A stretch of DNA of 64,000 bases from Gentiana macrophylla (lineage: Eukaryota; Streptophyta; Magnoliopsida; Gentianales; Gentianaceae): NCBI GenBank assembly GCA_026214975.1, contig JAOBSW010001136.1:1-64000 (forward strand), given 5' to 3'. Every line of letters starts with the position of its first letter. The first letter of the stretch is position 1. The translations under genes were made by a program, and so were the position numbers. Below are positions 1 to 11,538 of this stretch, in pieces. Under the pieces are notes generated by a model. It was not told the origin of the DNA, searched no databases, and saw nothing but the letters and a program-made list of their open reading frames with translations.

Positions 1-341
1 TGGTGTTTAGTTTTCAATATATTATGAAACAAAAAATAAGGGCAAACAAGTAAATACATAACATTAAAATGTATATTATGGTGTCTGTGTGACGGGTTCA
101 TTGAATGCATAAAAGTAGAGTTTTTAGGTTATTAGGTAACACACAATGAGGGTTTTAAACTTTTTGTATACAAATGTATTTTGACAATATTATTCTGCTA
201 GGTGTAGTGTTTTAATATTTGAATTGGGGTTCGAATGGAAGATAAAATAAGTTTTTCCAGTTAATTAGTTATAATAGAATAAGTATTATGGTGTGGGTGA
301 GTTGGGTTCAAAGAATATGTAACATTAATGTAAGGAATGAA

Positions 342-3204
342 GGTGATCAAGTATAAGAAATTAGGCTTTTGTTTGCAAACTATTACGTAATATTAACTAA
401 GGGCTATCAAGTGAATACATAACATTAAAATAAGTATTATAGCGTCCTTGTGTAGGATTCATTGAATGCGTAGAAGTATTTTTGAGTTTTCAGGTTATGA
501 CGTAACACATAACGAGGATTTTCAATCTTTTGTACACAATTATATTTTGATCATAGTTTTCTAATCCGTGTAGTGTTTTACCATTTGAATTTGTGTTTAG
601 ATGAAACATTAAATAAGGTTTTTCAAGTGATTAAGTTATATAGAATGAGTTTCATGGTATAGGTGTGTTGGGTTCAAGGAATAAGTATATTAATGTAAGG
701 AATTAAAGTGATCAAGTATTTAAAATCAGTGTTTAGTTTTCAAACTATTATGTAACATAAAATAAGGGCTAACAAGTAAATACATAACATTAAAATGTGT
801 ATTATGGTGTCTGTGTGTCGGGTTCATTGAATGCGAAAAAGTAGAGTTTTCTGGTTATTGGTAACAAAAAACGGGGGTTTTAAACTTTTTGTATACAATT
901 TATCTTGACCATATTATTCTGCTTGGTGTAGTGTATTACCATTTGAATTGAGGTTTGAATGGAACATTAAATAAGGTTTTCAAGTTATTTAGTGATATTA
1001 GAATAAATTTTATGCGTGGGTGAGTTGGGTTCGAAGATTGAGTAACATTAATGTATGAAATTAAGGTGATCACGTATACAAAATTAAGGTTTTGTTTTCA
1101 AACTATTATGTAACATTGAACAAGGGCTATCAAGTGAATGTCTGACATTAAAATGAGTATTATGGCGCCTGTGTGTAGGATTAATAGAATGCGAGAAGTA
1201 TTGTAGAAGTTTCAGGTTATTACGTAACAAAAAGCGAGGGTTTTCAAATTTTTTTACACAATTATATTTTTTCCATAAGTTTCTAATCAGTGTTGTGTTT
1301 TACCATTTGAATTTGTGTTTAAATGTAACATTAAATAATATTTTTAAAGTGATTAGATTATAATAGAATGAGTTTTTTTACGGTGTGGGTGTATTGGGTT
1401 CAAAGAATATGTAACATTAATGTATCGAATGAAAGCGATCAAGTATTTAAAATTAGTGTTTAGTTTTAAAAGTATTATGTAACATAAACTGTGGGTTAAC
1501 AAGTAAATACACAACATTAAAATATGTATAATGGTGTTTGTGTGTAGGGTTCATAGAATGCATAAAAGTGGAGTTTTCAGGTTAGTAGGTAACAAAAAAC
1601 AGGGGTTTTAATAAAATTGTATTTTGACCAAGTGTTTCACCATTTGAATTGAGGTTAAAATGGAACATTAAATATGGTTTTCAAGTTATTTAGTGATGAT
1701 AGAATAATTTTTATGTGTGGGTGAGTTTAGTTCAAAGATGAGTAATGTTAATGTAAGGAATTAAGGTGATCAAGTATAAAAAATTAGGGTTTTGTTTTCA
1801 AACTATTATGTAACAATAAATAAGGCTATCTAGTGAATGCGTAACATTAAAATGAGTATTATGGCATCCGTGTGTAGGATTCATTGAATGCGTAGAAGCA
1901 TATTAAGGGTTTCAGGTTATTACGTAACACAAAATTGGGGTTTTCAAATTTTTGTACTAATTATATTTTGATCATAACTTTCTAATCGGTGTGTTTTACC
2001 CGATAAATGTGTGTTTAAATATAACAATAAATAAGGTTTTTAAAGTGATTAGTTTAGAATAGAATGAGTTTTATAGTGTCGGTGTGTTGGGTTCAAAGAA
2101 TAAGTAACATTAATGCAAGAAATGAAGGTGGTCAAGATTTTGAAATTCGTGTTTAGTTTTCAAACTATTATGTAGAATAAAATAAGGTCTAACAAGCAAA
2201 TACGTAACATTAAAATGTGTATTATGTGTCTGTGTGTAGGGTTCATGAAATGCGTAAAAATGAGTTTTCAGGTTATTAGGTAACAAAAAACGGGGGTTTT
2301 ATACTTTTTGTATACAATTGTATTTTGACCATATTATTCTTCTTGGTGCAGTGTTTTACACGTCGAATTGAGGTTTAAATGGAATATTAAATAAGGTTTT
2401 CCAGTGATTTAGTGATTACATAATAATTTTTATGGGTGGGTGAGTTGGGTAACGAGTAACATTAATGCAAGGAATTAAGGTGATCAAGTATAAGAAATTA
2501 GGGTTTTGTTTTCAAACTATAATGTAACATTAAAGAAGGGCTATGAAATGAATGTGTAACATTAAAATGAGGATTATGGTGTCGGAGTGTAGGATTCCTT
2601 GAATGTGTAGAAGTATAGTAGAGGTTTCAGGTTACTATGTAACATAAAACGCGGGTTTTCATATTTTTGTACATAATTATATTTTTACCATAACATTCTA
2701 ATCGGTGTAGTGTTTTACAATTTGAATTTGTGTTTAAATATAGCATTAAATAAGGTTTTAAAGTAATTAGGTTATAAAAGAATGAGTTTTATGGTGTGGA
2801 TGTGTTGTGTTCTAAGAAGAAGTAACATTAATGTAAGGCATTAAGGTGATCAAATATAAAAAATTAGTGTTTACTTTTCAATATATTATGAAACACAAAA
2901 TAAGGGCAAACAAGTAAATACATAACATTAAAATGTATATTATGGTGTCTATGTGTTGTTTTCATTGAATGCCTAAAAGTAGAGTTTCAGGTTATTAGGT
3001 CACACAAAATGAAGGTTTTAAACATTTTGTATACAATTGAATATTTACCATATTATTCTGCTTGGTGTAGTGTTTTACCATTTGAATTGGGGTTCGAATG
3101 AAAGATTAAATAAGTTTTTCCAGTGAATTAGTTATAATAGAATAAGTATTATGGCGTGGGAGAGTTGGGTTCAAAGAATAAGTATCATTAATGTAAGGAA
3201 TTAA
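342..3204. repeat. Satellite higher-order unit, copy 1
   Basis: Eight monomers, 2863 bp from anchor to anchor. The second and part of the third monomer slots differ from the other copies and look like the sixth/seventh types (see findings). The fourth monomer is short (~330 bp), as in every copy. Confidence 0.85.
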
Positions 3205-6067
3205 GGTGATCAAGTATAAGAAATTATGGTTTTGTTTGCAAACTATTATGTAATATTAACTAAGGTCTATCAAAGGAATACGTAACATTAAAATAAGTAT
3301 TTTGGCGTCCGTGTGTAGGATTCATTGAATGCGTAGAAGTATTGTTTAGTTTTCAGGTTATGACGTAACACATAACGAGGATTTTCAATCTTTTGTACAG
3401 AATTATATTTTGACCATAGGTTTTTAATCCGTGAAGTTTTTTACCATTTGAATTTGTGTTTTGATGTAACATTAAATAAGGTTTTTCAAGTGATTAATTT
3501 ATAATAGATTGTGTTTTATGGTGTTGGTTTGTTGGTTTCAAATAATAAGTAACTTTAATGTATAGAATTAAGGTGATCAAGTATATAAAATAAAGGTTTA
3601 GTTTTCAAACTATTATGTAAATTAAATTAAGGGCTAAATAGAAAATAAATAACATTAAAACGTGTGTTATGGTGTTGGTGTGTAGGGTTCATTGAATGCG
3701 TAAGAGTAGAGTTTTCAGGTTATTATGTAACAAAAAGCGTGGGTTTTACACTTTTTGTATACAATTATATTTTGACCATATTATTCTTGTTGGTGTATTG
3801 TTTTCCTATTTGAATTGGGATTTGAATGGAATATTAAATACAATTTTCAAGTGGTTTAGTTATTGTGGAATAAGTATTATGGTGCGGGTGAGTAGGGTTC
3901 AAAGAATAAGTAACATTAATGTAGGGAATTAGGGAGGTCAAGATTAAAATTAAGGTTTGGTTTTCAAACTATTATGTAACATTATGTAAGGTCTATCAAG
4001 TGAACATGTAACATTAAAATGAGTATTATGGCGTCCGAATATGATTCATTGAATGCATAAAAGTATAGTAGAGTATTCAGGTTATTACGTAACACAAAGC
4101 AGGGGTTTTCAAATTTTTGCACACAATTATATTTGACCATAAGTTTCTAATTGGTGTAGTGTTTTACCATTTGAATTTGTGTTTAAATGTAAAATTAAAT
4201 AAGGTTTGTAAAGTGATTAGATTATAATAGAATGAATTTTTTGGTGTGGGTGTATTGGGTTCAAAGAATAAGTAACATTAATGTATGAAATTAACGTGGT
4301 CAAGTATTTAAAATTACTATTTAGTTTTAAAACTATTATGTACCATAAAATGTGGGCTAACAAGTAAATACATATCATTAAAATGTGTATTATGGTGTTT
4401 GTGTGTAGGGTTCATAGAATGCATAAAAGTGGAGTTTTCAGGTTAGTAGGTAATAAAAAACGGGAGTTTTAAAGTTTTTGTAATAAAATTGTATTTTGAC
4501 CAAATGTTTCCCCATTTGAATTGAGGTTAAAATGGAACTTTAAATACGGTTTTCAATTTATTTAGTGATCACAGAATAATTTTAATGTGTGGGTGAGTTT
4601 GGTTCAAAGATGATTAATGTTAATGTAAGGAATTAAGGTGATCAAATATAAAAAATTAGGGTTTTGCTTTCAAACTATTATATAAAATTAAATAAGGCTA
4701 TCTAGTGAATGCGTAACACTAAATGAGTATTATGACATCCGTGTGCAGGATTCATTGAATGCGTAGAAGTATATTAAGGGTTTCAGGTAATTACGTAACA
4801 CAATACGGGGGTTTTCAATTTTTTGTACATAATTATAGTTTGACCATAAGTTTCTAATCGGTGTAGTGTTTTACCCCTTGAATGTGTGTTTAAATGTAAA
4901 ATTAAATAAGGTTTTTAAAGTGAATAGTTTATAATAGAATGTGTTTTATAGTGTGGGTGTGTTGGGTTCAAAGAATAAGTAACATTAATGCAAGAAATTA
5001 AGGTGATCAAGTTTTTGAAATATGTGTTTGGTTTTCAAACTATTATGTAGCATAAAATAAGGTCTAACAAGCAAATACGTAACATTAAAATGTGTATTAT
5101 GTGTCTATGTGTAAGGTTCATTGAATGCGTAAAAATGAGTTTTCAGGTTATTAGGTAACAAAAAACGGGGGTTTTAAACTTTTTGTATACAATTGTATTT
5201 TGACCGTATTATTCTGCTTGGTGTAGTGTTTTACCATTTGAATTGTTGTTTAAATTGAATATTAAATAAGGTTTTCCTTTGAATTTGTGATTACATAATA
5301 AATTTTATGTGTGGGTGAGTTGGGTTCAAAGATTGAGTAACATTAAGGTAAGGAATTAAGGTGATCAAGTATAAAAAATTAGGGTTTTGGTTTCAAACAA
5401 TAATGTAACATTAAACAAGGGCTATCAAGTGAATGTGTAACATTAAAATGAGTATTATGGCGTCCGAGTGTAGGATTCATTGAATGCGTAGAAGTATAGT
5501 AGAGGTTTCAGGTTACTACGTAACATAAAATGGGGGTTTTCAAATTTTTATACATAATTATATTTTTACCATAACTTTCTAATCGGTGTAGTGTTTTACC
5601 ATTTGATTTTGTGTTTAAATGTTGCATTAAATAAGGTTTTAAAGTAATAAGGTTATAAAAGAATGATTTTTAGGGTGTGGGTGTGTTGGGTTCTAAGAAT
5701 AAGTAACATTAATGTAAGGAATTATGGTGATCAAATATAAAAAATTAGTCTTTAGTTTTCAATATATTATGGAACACAAAAAAATAACAATAAAATATGT
5801 ATTATGGTGTCTGTGTGTAGGGTTCATTGAATGCGTAAAAGTAGAGTTTTCGGGTTATTAGGTAACACAAAACGAGGGTTTTAAACTTTTTGTATACAAT
5901 TGAATTTTGACCATATTATTGTGCTTGGTGTAGTGTTTTACCATTTGAATTGGGGTTTGAATGAAAGATTAAATAAGTTTTTCCAGTGAATTAGTTATAA
6001 TAGAATAAGTATTATGGTGTGGGTTAGTTGGGTACAAAGAATAAGTAACATTAATGTAAGGAATTGA
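3205..6067. repeat. Satellite higher-order unit, copy 2
   Basis: Eight monomers, 2863 bp. The monomers match the same slots of copies 1 and 3 better than their own neighbours; the first slot is roughly 93% identical to that of copy 1 by eye. The eighth monomer (from ~5726) has lost about 20 bp around 5780. Confidence 0.85.
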
Positions 6068-7855
6068 GGTGATCAAGTATAAGAAATTAGGGTTTTGTTT
6101 GAAAACTTTTTTGTAATATTAACTAAGGTCTATCAAATGAATATGTAACATTAAAATAAGTATTAAAGTGTCCGTTTGTAGGATTCATTGAATGCGTAGA
6201 AGTATTGTTAAGTTTTCATGTTATGATGTAACACATAACAAGGATTTTCAATCTTTTGTACACAATTTTATTTTGACCATAGTTTTCTAATCCGTGTAGT
6301 GTTTTACCATTTGAATTTGTGTTTAGATGTAACATTAAATAAGGTTTTTTAAGTGATTAAGTTATAATAGAATGTGTTTTATGGTGTGGGTTATTTGGGT
6401 TCAAATAATAAGTAACATTAATGTATGTAATTATGGTGATCAAGTATAAAAAATAAGGGTTTAGTTTTCAAACTATTATATGACATAAATTAAGGGCTAA
6501 CAAGAAAATAAATAACATTAAAATGTTTGTTATGGTGTTGGTGTGTAGGGTTCATTGAATGCGTAAAAGTAGAGTTTTCAGGTTATTTTGTAACACAAAG
6601 CGCGGGTTTTACACTTTTTGTATACAATTGTATTTTGACCATATTTTTCTTGTTGGTGTATTGTTTTACATTTTGAATTGTAATTTGAATGGGATATTAA
6701 ATATGCTTTTCAATTGATTTAGTTATAATAGAATTATTATTATGGTGTGGGTTAGTAGGGTTCAAAGAATAAGTAACATTAATGTAGGGAATTCGGGGAT
6801 CAAGATTAAAAATTAAGGTTTTGTTTTCAAACTATTATGTAACATTAAGTAAGGTCTATCAGGTGAATATGTAACATTAAAATGAGTATTATGGAGTCCG
6901 CATAGGATTCATTGAATGCGTAAAAGTATAGTAGAGTATTCAGGTTATTACGTAACACAAAGCAGGGGTTTTCAAAATTTTGCACACAATTATATTTTGA
7001 CCATAAGTTTCTAATCGGTGTAGTGTTTTACCAATTGAATTTTTGTTTAAGTGTAAAATTAAATAAGTATTTTAAAGTGATTAGATTATAATAGAATGAG
7101 TTTTATGGTGTGGGTGTATTGGGTTCAGAGAATAAGTAACATTAATGTATGTAATTAAAGTGATCAAGATTTTAAAATTAGTGTTTAGTTTTAAAACTAT
7201 TATGTAACATAAAATGTGGGCTAACAAGTAAATACATAACATTATAATGTGTATTAAGGTGTTTGTGTGTCGGGTTCAAAGAATGCACAAAAGTGGAGTT
7301 TTCAGGTTATAACAAAAAACAAGGGTTCCAAACCTTTTGTAATAAAATTGTATTTTGACCAAGTGTTTCACCATTTGAATTGAGGTTAAAAGGGAACCTT
7401 AAATAAGGTTTTCAAGTTATTTAGTGATGATAGAATAATTTTTATGTGTGGGTGAGTTTGGTTCAAAGATGAGTAATGTTAATGTAACGAATTAATGTGA
7501 TCAAGTATAAAAAATTAGGGTTTTGTTTTCAAACTATTATTTAACATTAAATAAGGCTATCTAGTGAATGTGTAACATTAAAATGAGTATTATGGCATCC
7601 ATGTGTAGGATTCATTGAATGCGCGGAAACATATTAAGGGTTTCAGGTTATTGCGTAACACAAAAACGGGGGTTTTCAAATTTTTGTACACAATTATATT
7701 TTGATCATAACTTTCTAATCGGTGTAGTGTTTTATCCGTTGAATGTGTGTTTAAATGTAACATTAAATAAGGTTTTTAAAGTGACTAGTTTATAATAGAA
7801 TGAGTTTTATAGCATGTGTGTGTTGGGTTCAAAGAATAAGTAACATTAATGCAAG
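6068..7855. repeat. Satellite higher-order unit, copy 3 (left part)
   Basis: Five monomers plus the start of the sixth. The rest of this copy resumes at 26268-27358 after SIRE-1. Removing SIRE-1 and one duplicated 5-mer gives a unit of about 2.87 kb. Confidence 0.85.
7851..7855. other. Target-site duplication of SIRE-1, left copy (GCAAG)
   Basis: GCAAG directly before the LTR terminus TGTTGG. The right copy is ACAAG at 26268-26272, one base different. The uninterrupted monomer reads AATGCAAGAAAT at this place, which supports a simple insertion. Confidence 0.85.
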
Positions 7856-9273
7856 TGTTGGTCCTAGAGAAGGGTAAAAGTATAGTCAGAGAGGGGGGAG
7901 CGGTGAATGACTATACTGGAGTTTCAAAAACTTTTCTCAATATAAAGACTTTTGTGCAGCGGATAAGTCCCTTCTTAAAATGTTGATTCAAAGTAGGATA
8001 TGCAATCACAGATATAATATGCAATGAAGTAAATGCATAAAGTAAACTGCTGATAGTAAAATAGACACAAAGGTTTATAATGGTTCAGGGTGGTGTAATC
8101 CTTTAATCCACTATTCTCATGTGATGATTGGAAAAATTCACTATTGTTTTCACAGATACAATAGCACGATTTTCCTTTGCTACACAAACTTCACAATCTC
8201 CTAGACTATCACTCACTGGCTTCAAAAGCTTCAGTGACTCCGTCTTCAACACTGCTCCCTGGGAACAAATCCTTCAGCAGCTATCACAAACAAAACTCCT
8301 TCCTAGATGGCTTTGATTTAGTTGCTTGACTAGTGTGAATTTGATTCACAGATGCTGTTGATCAATCTCAGTACTTGATGTGGCATTTGGGTTTTGATTG
8401 GTGAGTTGATCTCTAAAATTTTCTTTTAAGATTAGATAGAAGGCTTTTCAAATTGACAGAGTTTCTGCTTGTACCTTTTTTGATTCAATCGTTGTATTTC
8501 CTGTCTGTCAATGCCTTCTATTTATAGCCTTGATAATCCTTGATTTGAATTTTCGTCCGTTGGCTATCTAATGTGGGGAATGATCTTAGATTTAATTTTT
8601 GATTCCCCACTAATAATATTCTCCTTGATTTCAGTGATCCGGATTTCTCCAAATATTTATCACAAAATCCGTCTTTGATTGATCCTTGATTGATTATGCA
8701 TTTAATGCTTGATCCTCTGAATCTTCCTTGTTATCTCACGCTCTGAATAAGTATAAGTGATATACCTTACTCAGCTTTTCCTTTACTTGACTAATTAGTG
8801 AACAGTTGAGTGTTTCTGCTAACTTAGCCGTTTAGTTCTTCCTTCACTACATTGTCTTTACTCAGCCAATATATAGTTCATTTTGCTGGTTCACTACTTT
8901 CTTGATTTCTATGAGTATACAAGATTCCTTGTAGTTCACTTATCCTTGATTTGGGTGAGCTCAGTGTACACCATATTTAACAATAAATTTCATCACATAA
9001 AATCTTAGACTTATCCAAGGTCATCACAGACTTCCCTGATTATAAGTTAGACCATATGTCTTCAAGCTTCCTTCCTGGTACTTGGCTGCTTTCACTCTTC
9101 CAGATTTCTGTTTTACTTAGCCATCCTACCAACTGGTACAATACTTGTCCGACTCAAATTATACAACATGTCAGACTCTAAGTAAAGACTTATACAGAGA
9201 TTTCTAACTTATTTCAGGCTTGCTATAACAGCTAGTATGGCCATCATCAAAACAAAATAAAATGTTCCTAACA
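7856..9273 (-). repeat. SIRE-1 3' LTR (minus strand)
   Basis: 1418 bp, from TGTTGGTCC to CCTAACA on the plus strand, so it reads TGTTAGG to GGACCAACA on the coding strand. A G-rich tract near the left end precedes GGTGAATGAC, a signature shared by all SIRE LTRs here. Confidence 0.9.
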
Positions 9274-9287
9274 ATTTCCCCCTTTTT
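9274..9287 (-). other. SIRE-1 polypurine tract
   Basis: Plus strand ATTTCCCCCTTTTT, so AAAAAGGGGGAAAT on the coding strand, directly against the LTR. This is the usual plus-strand DNA primer site of an LTR element and confirms the minus orientation. Confidence 0.85.
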
Positions 9288-9439
9288 GATGATGCCAAAC
9301 CCACATAAGAATGAACATAAGTATGAAAATTTTCATAATAATAATAGAATAAAACTCAGAAATTTTATTCATCCATTCAGGACAATAAGATATAGTTCAT
9401 TTAAAATCATTCAAAGGCAAAACGGATTTATTTAAGGAC

Positions 9440-10345
9440 TTCTACTTTTTTTCTTCTTCAAACCTGATGCCTTTGCCTTTGATGCCCTTGCCCTGGTCAG
9501 TTGGGCTACTGAGCTTTCAGGCTTACTGCTTCCTTCCCCCATTTTTGGCAGCACCAAACATTTCCTTCAGAATTTTACTAGGTGCTTCAAATACTTGGAC
9601 TGTACCAAACTTTTCCTCCAGAATTTTGTTGCTTGCCTCAGATAATTGGATAAGGGTGATGAGTTTCTGCCCTGAGTAGTCTATGATCTCATCCAAGTTT
9701 TGAATTTTCTATGTATGCTCATTCAATGTGTCCACCAGAGGTTTGATACTTTCCTCAACTTTGCCTGCTAGGAATTCCATATTTGTTTCGACACGATAGG
9801 GAATTTTGATGTTGTAGGTTCCAGAGTAAGTTACCTTACCTCTCCATCACATCTTGAACTTTTATGTGACTGATGAGAGCCTCAATCTTGTGATTCATGA
9901 AGGTTGAATCACTCCTTCAGGCTGTTTTTAGATTTTTCCTGCTTATGTACTGCCTGCCTCTCCATGTCCAATATAAGGGGATTGATATCTATATTGAAGA
10001 TTCTATCTGGATCTTCCTCTGCTGGTGCAGAGGCATCAGCTTGCTCTTCTTCCTCTTCTGCTTCCTCTTCTTTTTTTCTTTTTTTTTTCAGTTTTTTTCA
10101 ATCTCATGATCAGATAGAGATTGATGAAAGTCACTTGCTGTTTCAAGTCCTTGGAAGGATTGCTCTGCATCTCCTGGTGCTGGAGTATCAACTTCCTCTG
10201 CTTGTGTTCCCCCCATGATCAATACAGGGTGTATTGACATGTTCACCAGAGTGAGTTTGATCAGCTGGCTCACTCGGCTGTTTGTCAACTCTGCTGATGC
10301 TCCGGAGAATCACCTCTTGAATCGTCAGGTCATCATCAGATAAGT
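9440..10345 (-). pseudogene. SIRE-1 ORF3, C-terminal part
   Basis: Continuation of the reading frame downstream of pol (N-terminal part at 13086-14188). Across the excised insert the frame joins exactly (Pro-Met-Asp-Leu-Ser-Asp-Asp-Asp), with the codons spanning the TAAGT duplication. The part seen here is acidic and hydrophilic, with Asp/Glu/Ser-rich stretches, and becomes frameshifted toward its end near 9450. I see no signal peptide or membrane segment. It corresponds to the far half of ORF3 in SIRE-2 (39697-41738) and SIRE-4. Function unknown. In soybean SIRE1 a frame at this position was called env-like, but nothing here shows an envelope protein. Confidence 0.65.
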
Positions 10346-11530
10346 TGATGCACTCCAAGATGAACACCCATGCATTCACAAGCCCAAGGATCCTATCATT
10401 GTTCGAGATGGCCCTGTCACACATTTTCAAGAGAAGAAGGCTCGAGAAGCTTATGCAAAGGTGGTCCAAGATGTTGGAAAGGAGAATGAGGCTTTGAGGA
10501 TTGATGATCCAACTACTTTAAGCCTATTCGTTGCTGATTGTGCTTGATGTGCGAAAGGCCCAAGTGTGGGGTGTTTTATGCATCATACTTGCTGAATGTT
10601 TTATGGACATTTAATTATGCTATTTTTAATTAGGCCTTTTTATTTAATTAGGAAGTTAATATTCAGGCCCAACTGATAAAGTGGCACCTCCTTTCTTTAG
10701 GAATTAGGTTTCTATTTTGCTATTTATAGTTGTCAGACTTGAACATATTATAGAGATTATTTTGGAGATTAAACCCTAGTTTATAATCAAGAAACTTTTC
10801 AGAGATTGGAGTTTCTTTCAATTATTATGAGATAGAATAGTTGGGTGGTTTTCCTGAGATAGGATTATCACGAGACAATAATCAGAGATTGATTATTGTT
10901 GTTGCTTTCGTTTTTATTTCAAAATAGTCCACGTTTATACAATCAGATCGGAAAAACCCTAGCTTGTGTTCTTATTAATTTTCCAGAAAATTATACATAA
11001 AAGTTCATGACTGTTCATCTTCTTTCATGCCCTACACACATCGAAACAATCTGAAAATTTTTCCACAACTAAATCACCTTGTGACCTGTATTTTCTCTCT
11101 TTACATCAGATCGAAATTCGAAGTGTATCAAATCGAAATCTGCTCCCAACACAGAACAGTCTGTTTTATAATTCTGCAGCACTAGATCATTATACGATTT
11201 TGATTTAGGTGCTATAGACGATTCCAAATCTTCTGAGAATTTGTGAACTTATAGAAAATTCCCTGTTCTAAAATTTTGATCTTTTGAGTTTTCCCAGAAT
11301 CGTCATCATTTGATCACAATCGGCCCTGTAAGTCACTGCTATCAATCTGGAAAATTTTGACAGATTGCACCAGTTGACAAACTACGGTTGTTTGGTCGAC
11401 CTATCTCTTGAAAACGATCTGAAATTTTTATATCCTCTAGAAAACACATAAATCTACAACTTTCATTTTTATTTCCAGTAGCAATTCATCATTGTTTGGG
11501 CTGCACGTGCCAATAAGTGCAGAGTTAAAT
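10346..11530 (+). repeat. Gypsy-3 5' LTR-like region with a polyprotein tail
   Basis: Starts TGATGCACTCC. An open frame from the start to about 10547 encodes a tail rich in Lys and Glu and ends at TGA. A purine-rich AAGTGTGGGG lies at 10562-10571. A TATTTATAG box lies near 10723, and AGAGATTGG repeats follow at 10790-10900. The 3' boundary and the primer site could not be located, so the end is approximate. Confidence 0.5.
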
Positions 11531-11538
11531 TCTGGAAA

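Larger units (their letters stand above)
1..7855. repeat. Satellite array, block 1 (~360-bp monomers in an 8-monomer higher-order unit)
   Basis: AT-rich tandem repeat. The anchor GGTGATCAAG (with variants) recurs about every 360 bp (342, 707, 1064, 1434, 1764, 2127, 2479, 2844, 3205 and so on to 7497). Odd and even monomers differ consistently: one type reads AGGGTTTTGTTTTCAAAC after the anchor, the other AGTGTTTAGTTTTCAAAC. Diagnostic variants return every eight monomers, giving a 2.86-kb higher-order unit. The block begins inside an eighth-type monomer and stops abruptly at the SIRE-1 insertion. It holds no gene; the short ORFs in it are chance. Such arrays are typical of centromeric, pericentromeric or knob heterochromatin; which one applies here is not decided by the sequence. 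Confidence 0.95.

Noticed and set aside
3696..3932. 78-codon ORF in the satellite
   Set aside because: It lies within one monomer; the same place in other monomers has stops and shifts. Chance frame.
1..7855. Regular spacing that might suggest a CRISPR-like array
   Set aside because: The whole 360-bp unit is repeated with no unique spacers. It is a eukaryotic satellite.
7856..9273. Possible host gene with introns in the long LTR (ORFs at 7975 and 8128)
   Set aside because: The same ORFs occur in each SIRE LTR with shifts and have no domain; they are LTR sequence.
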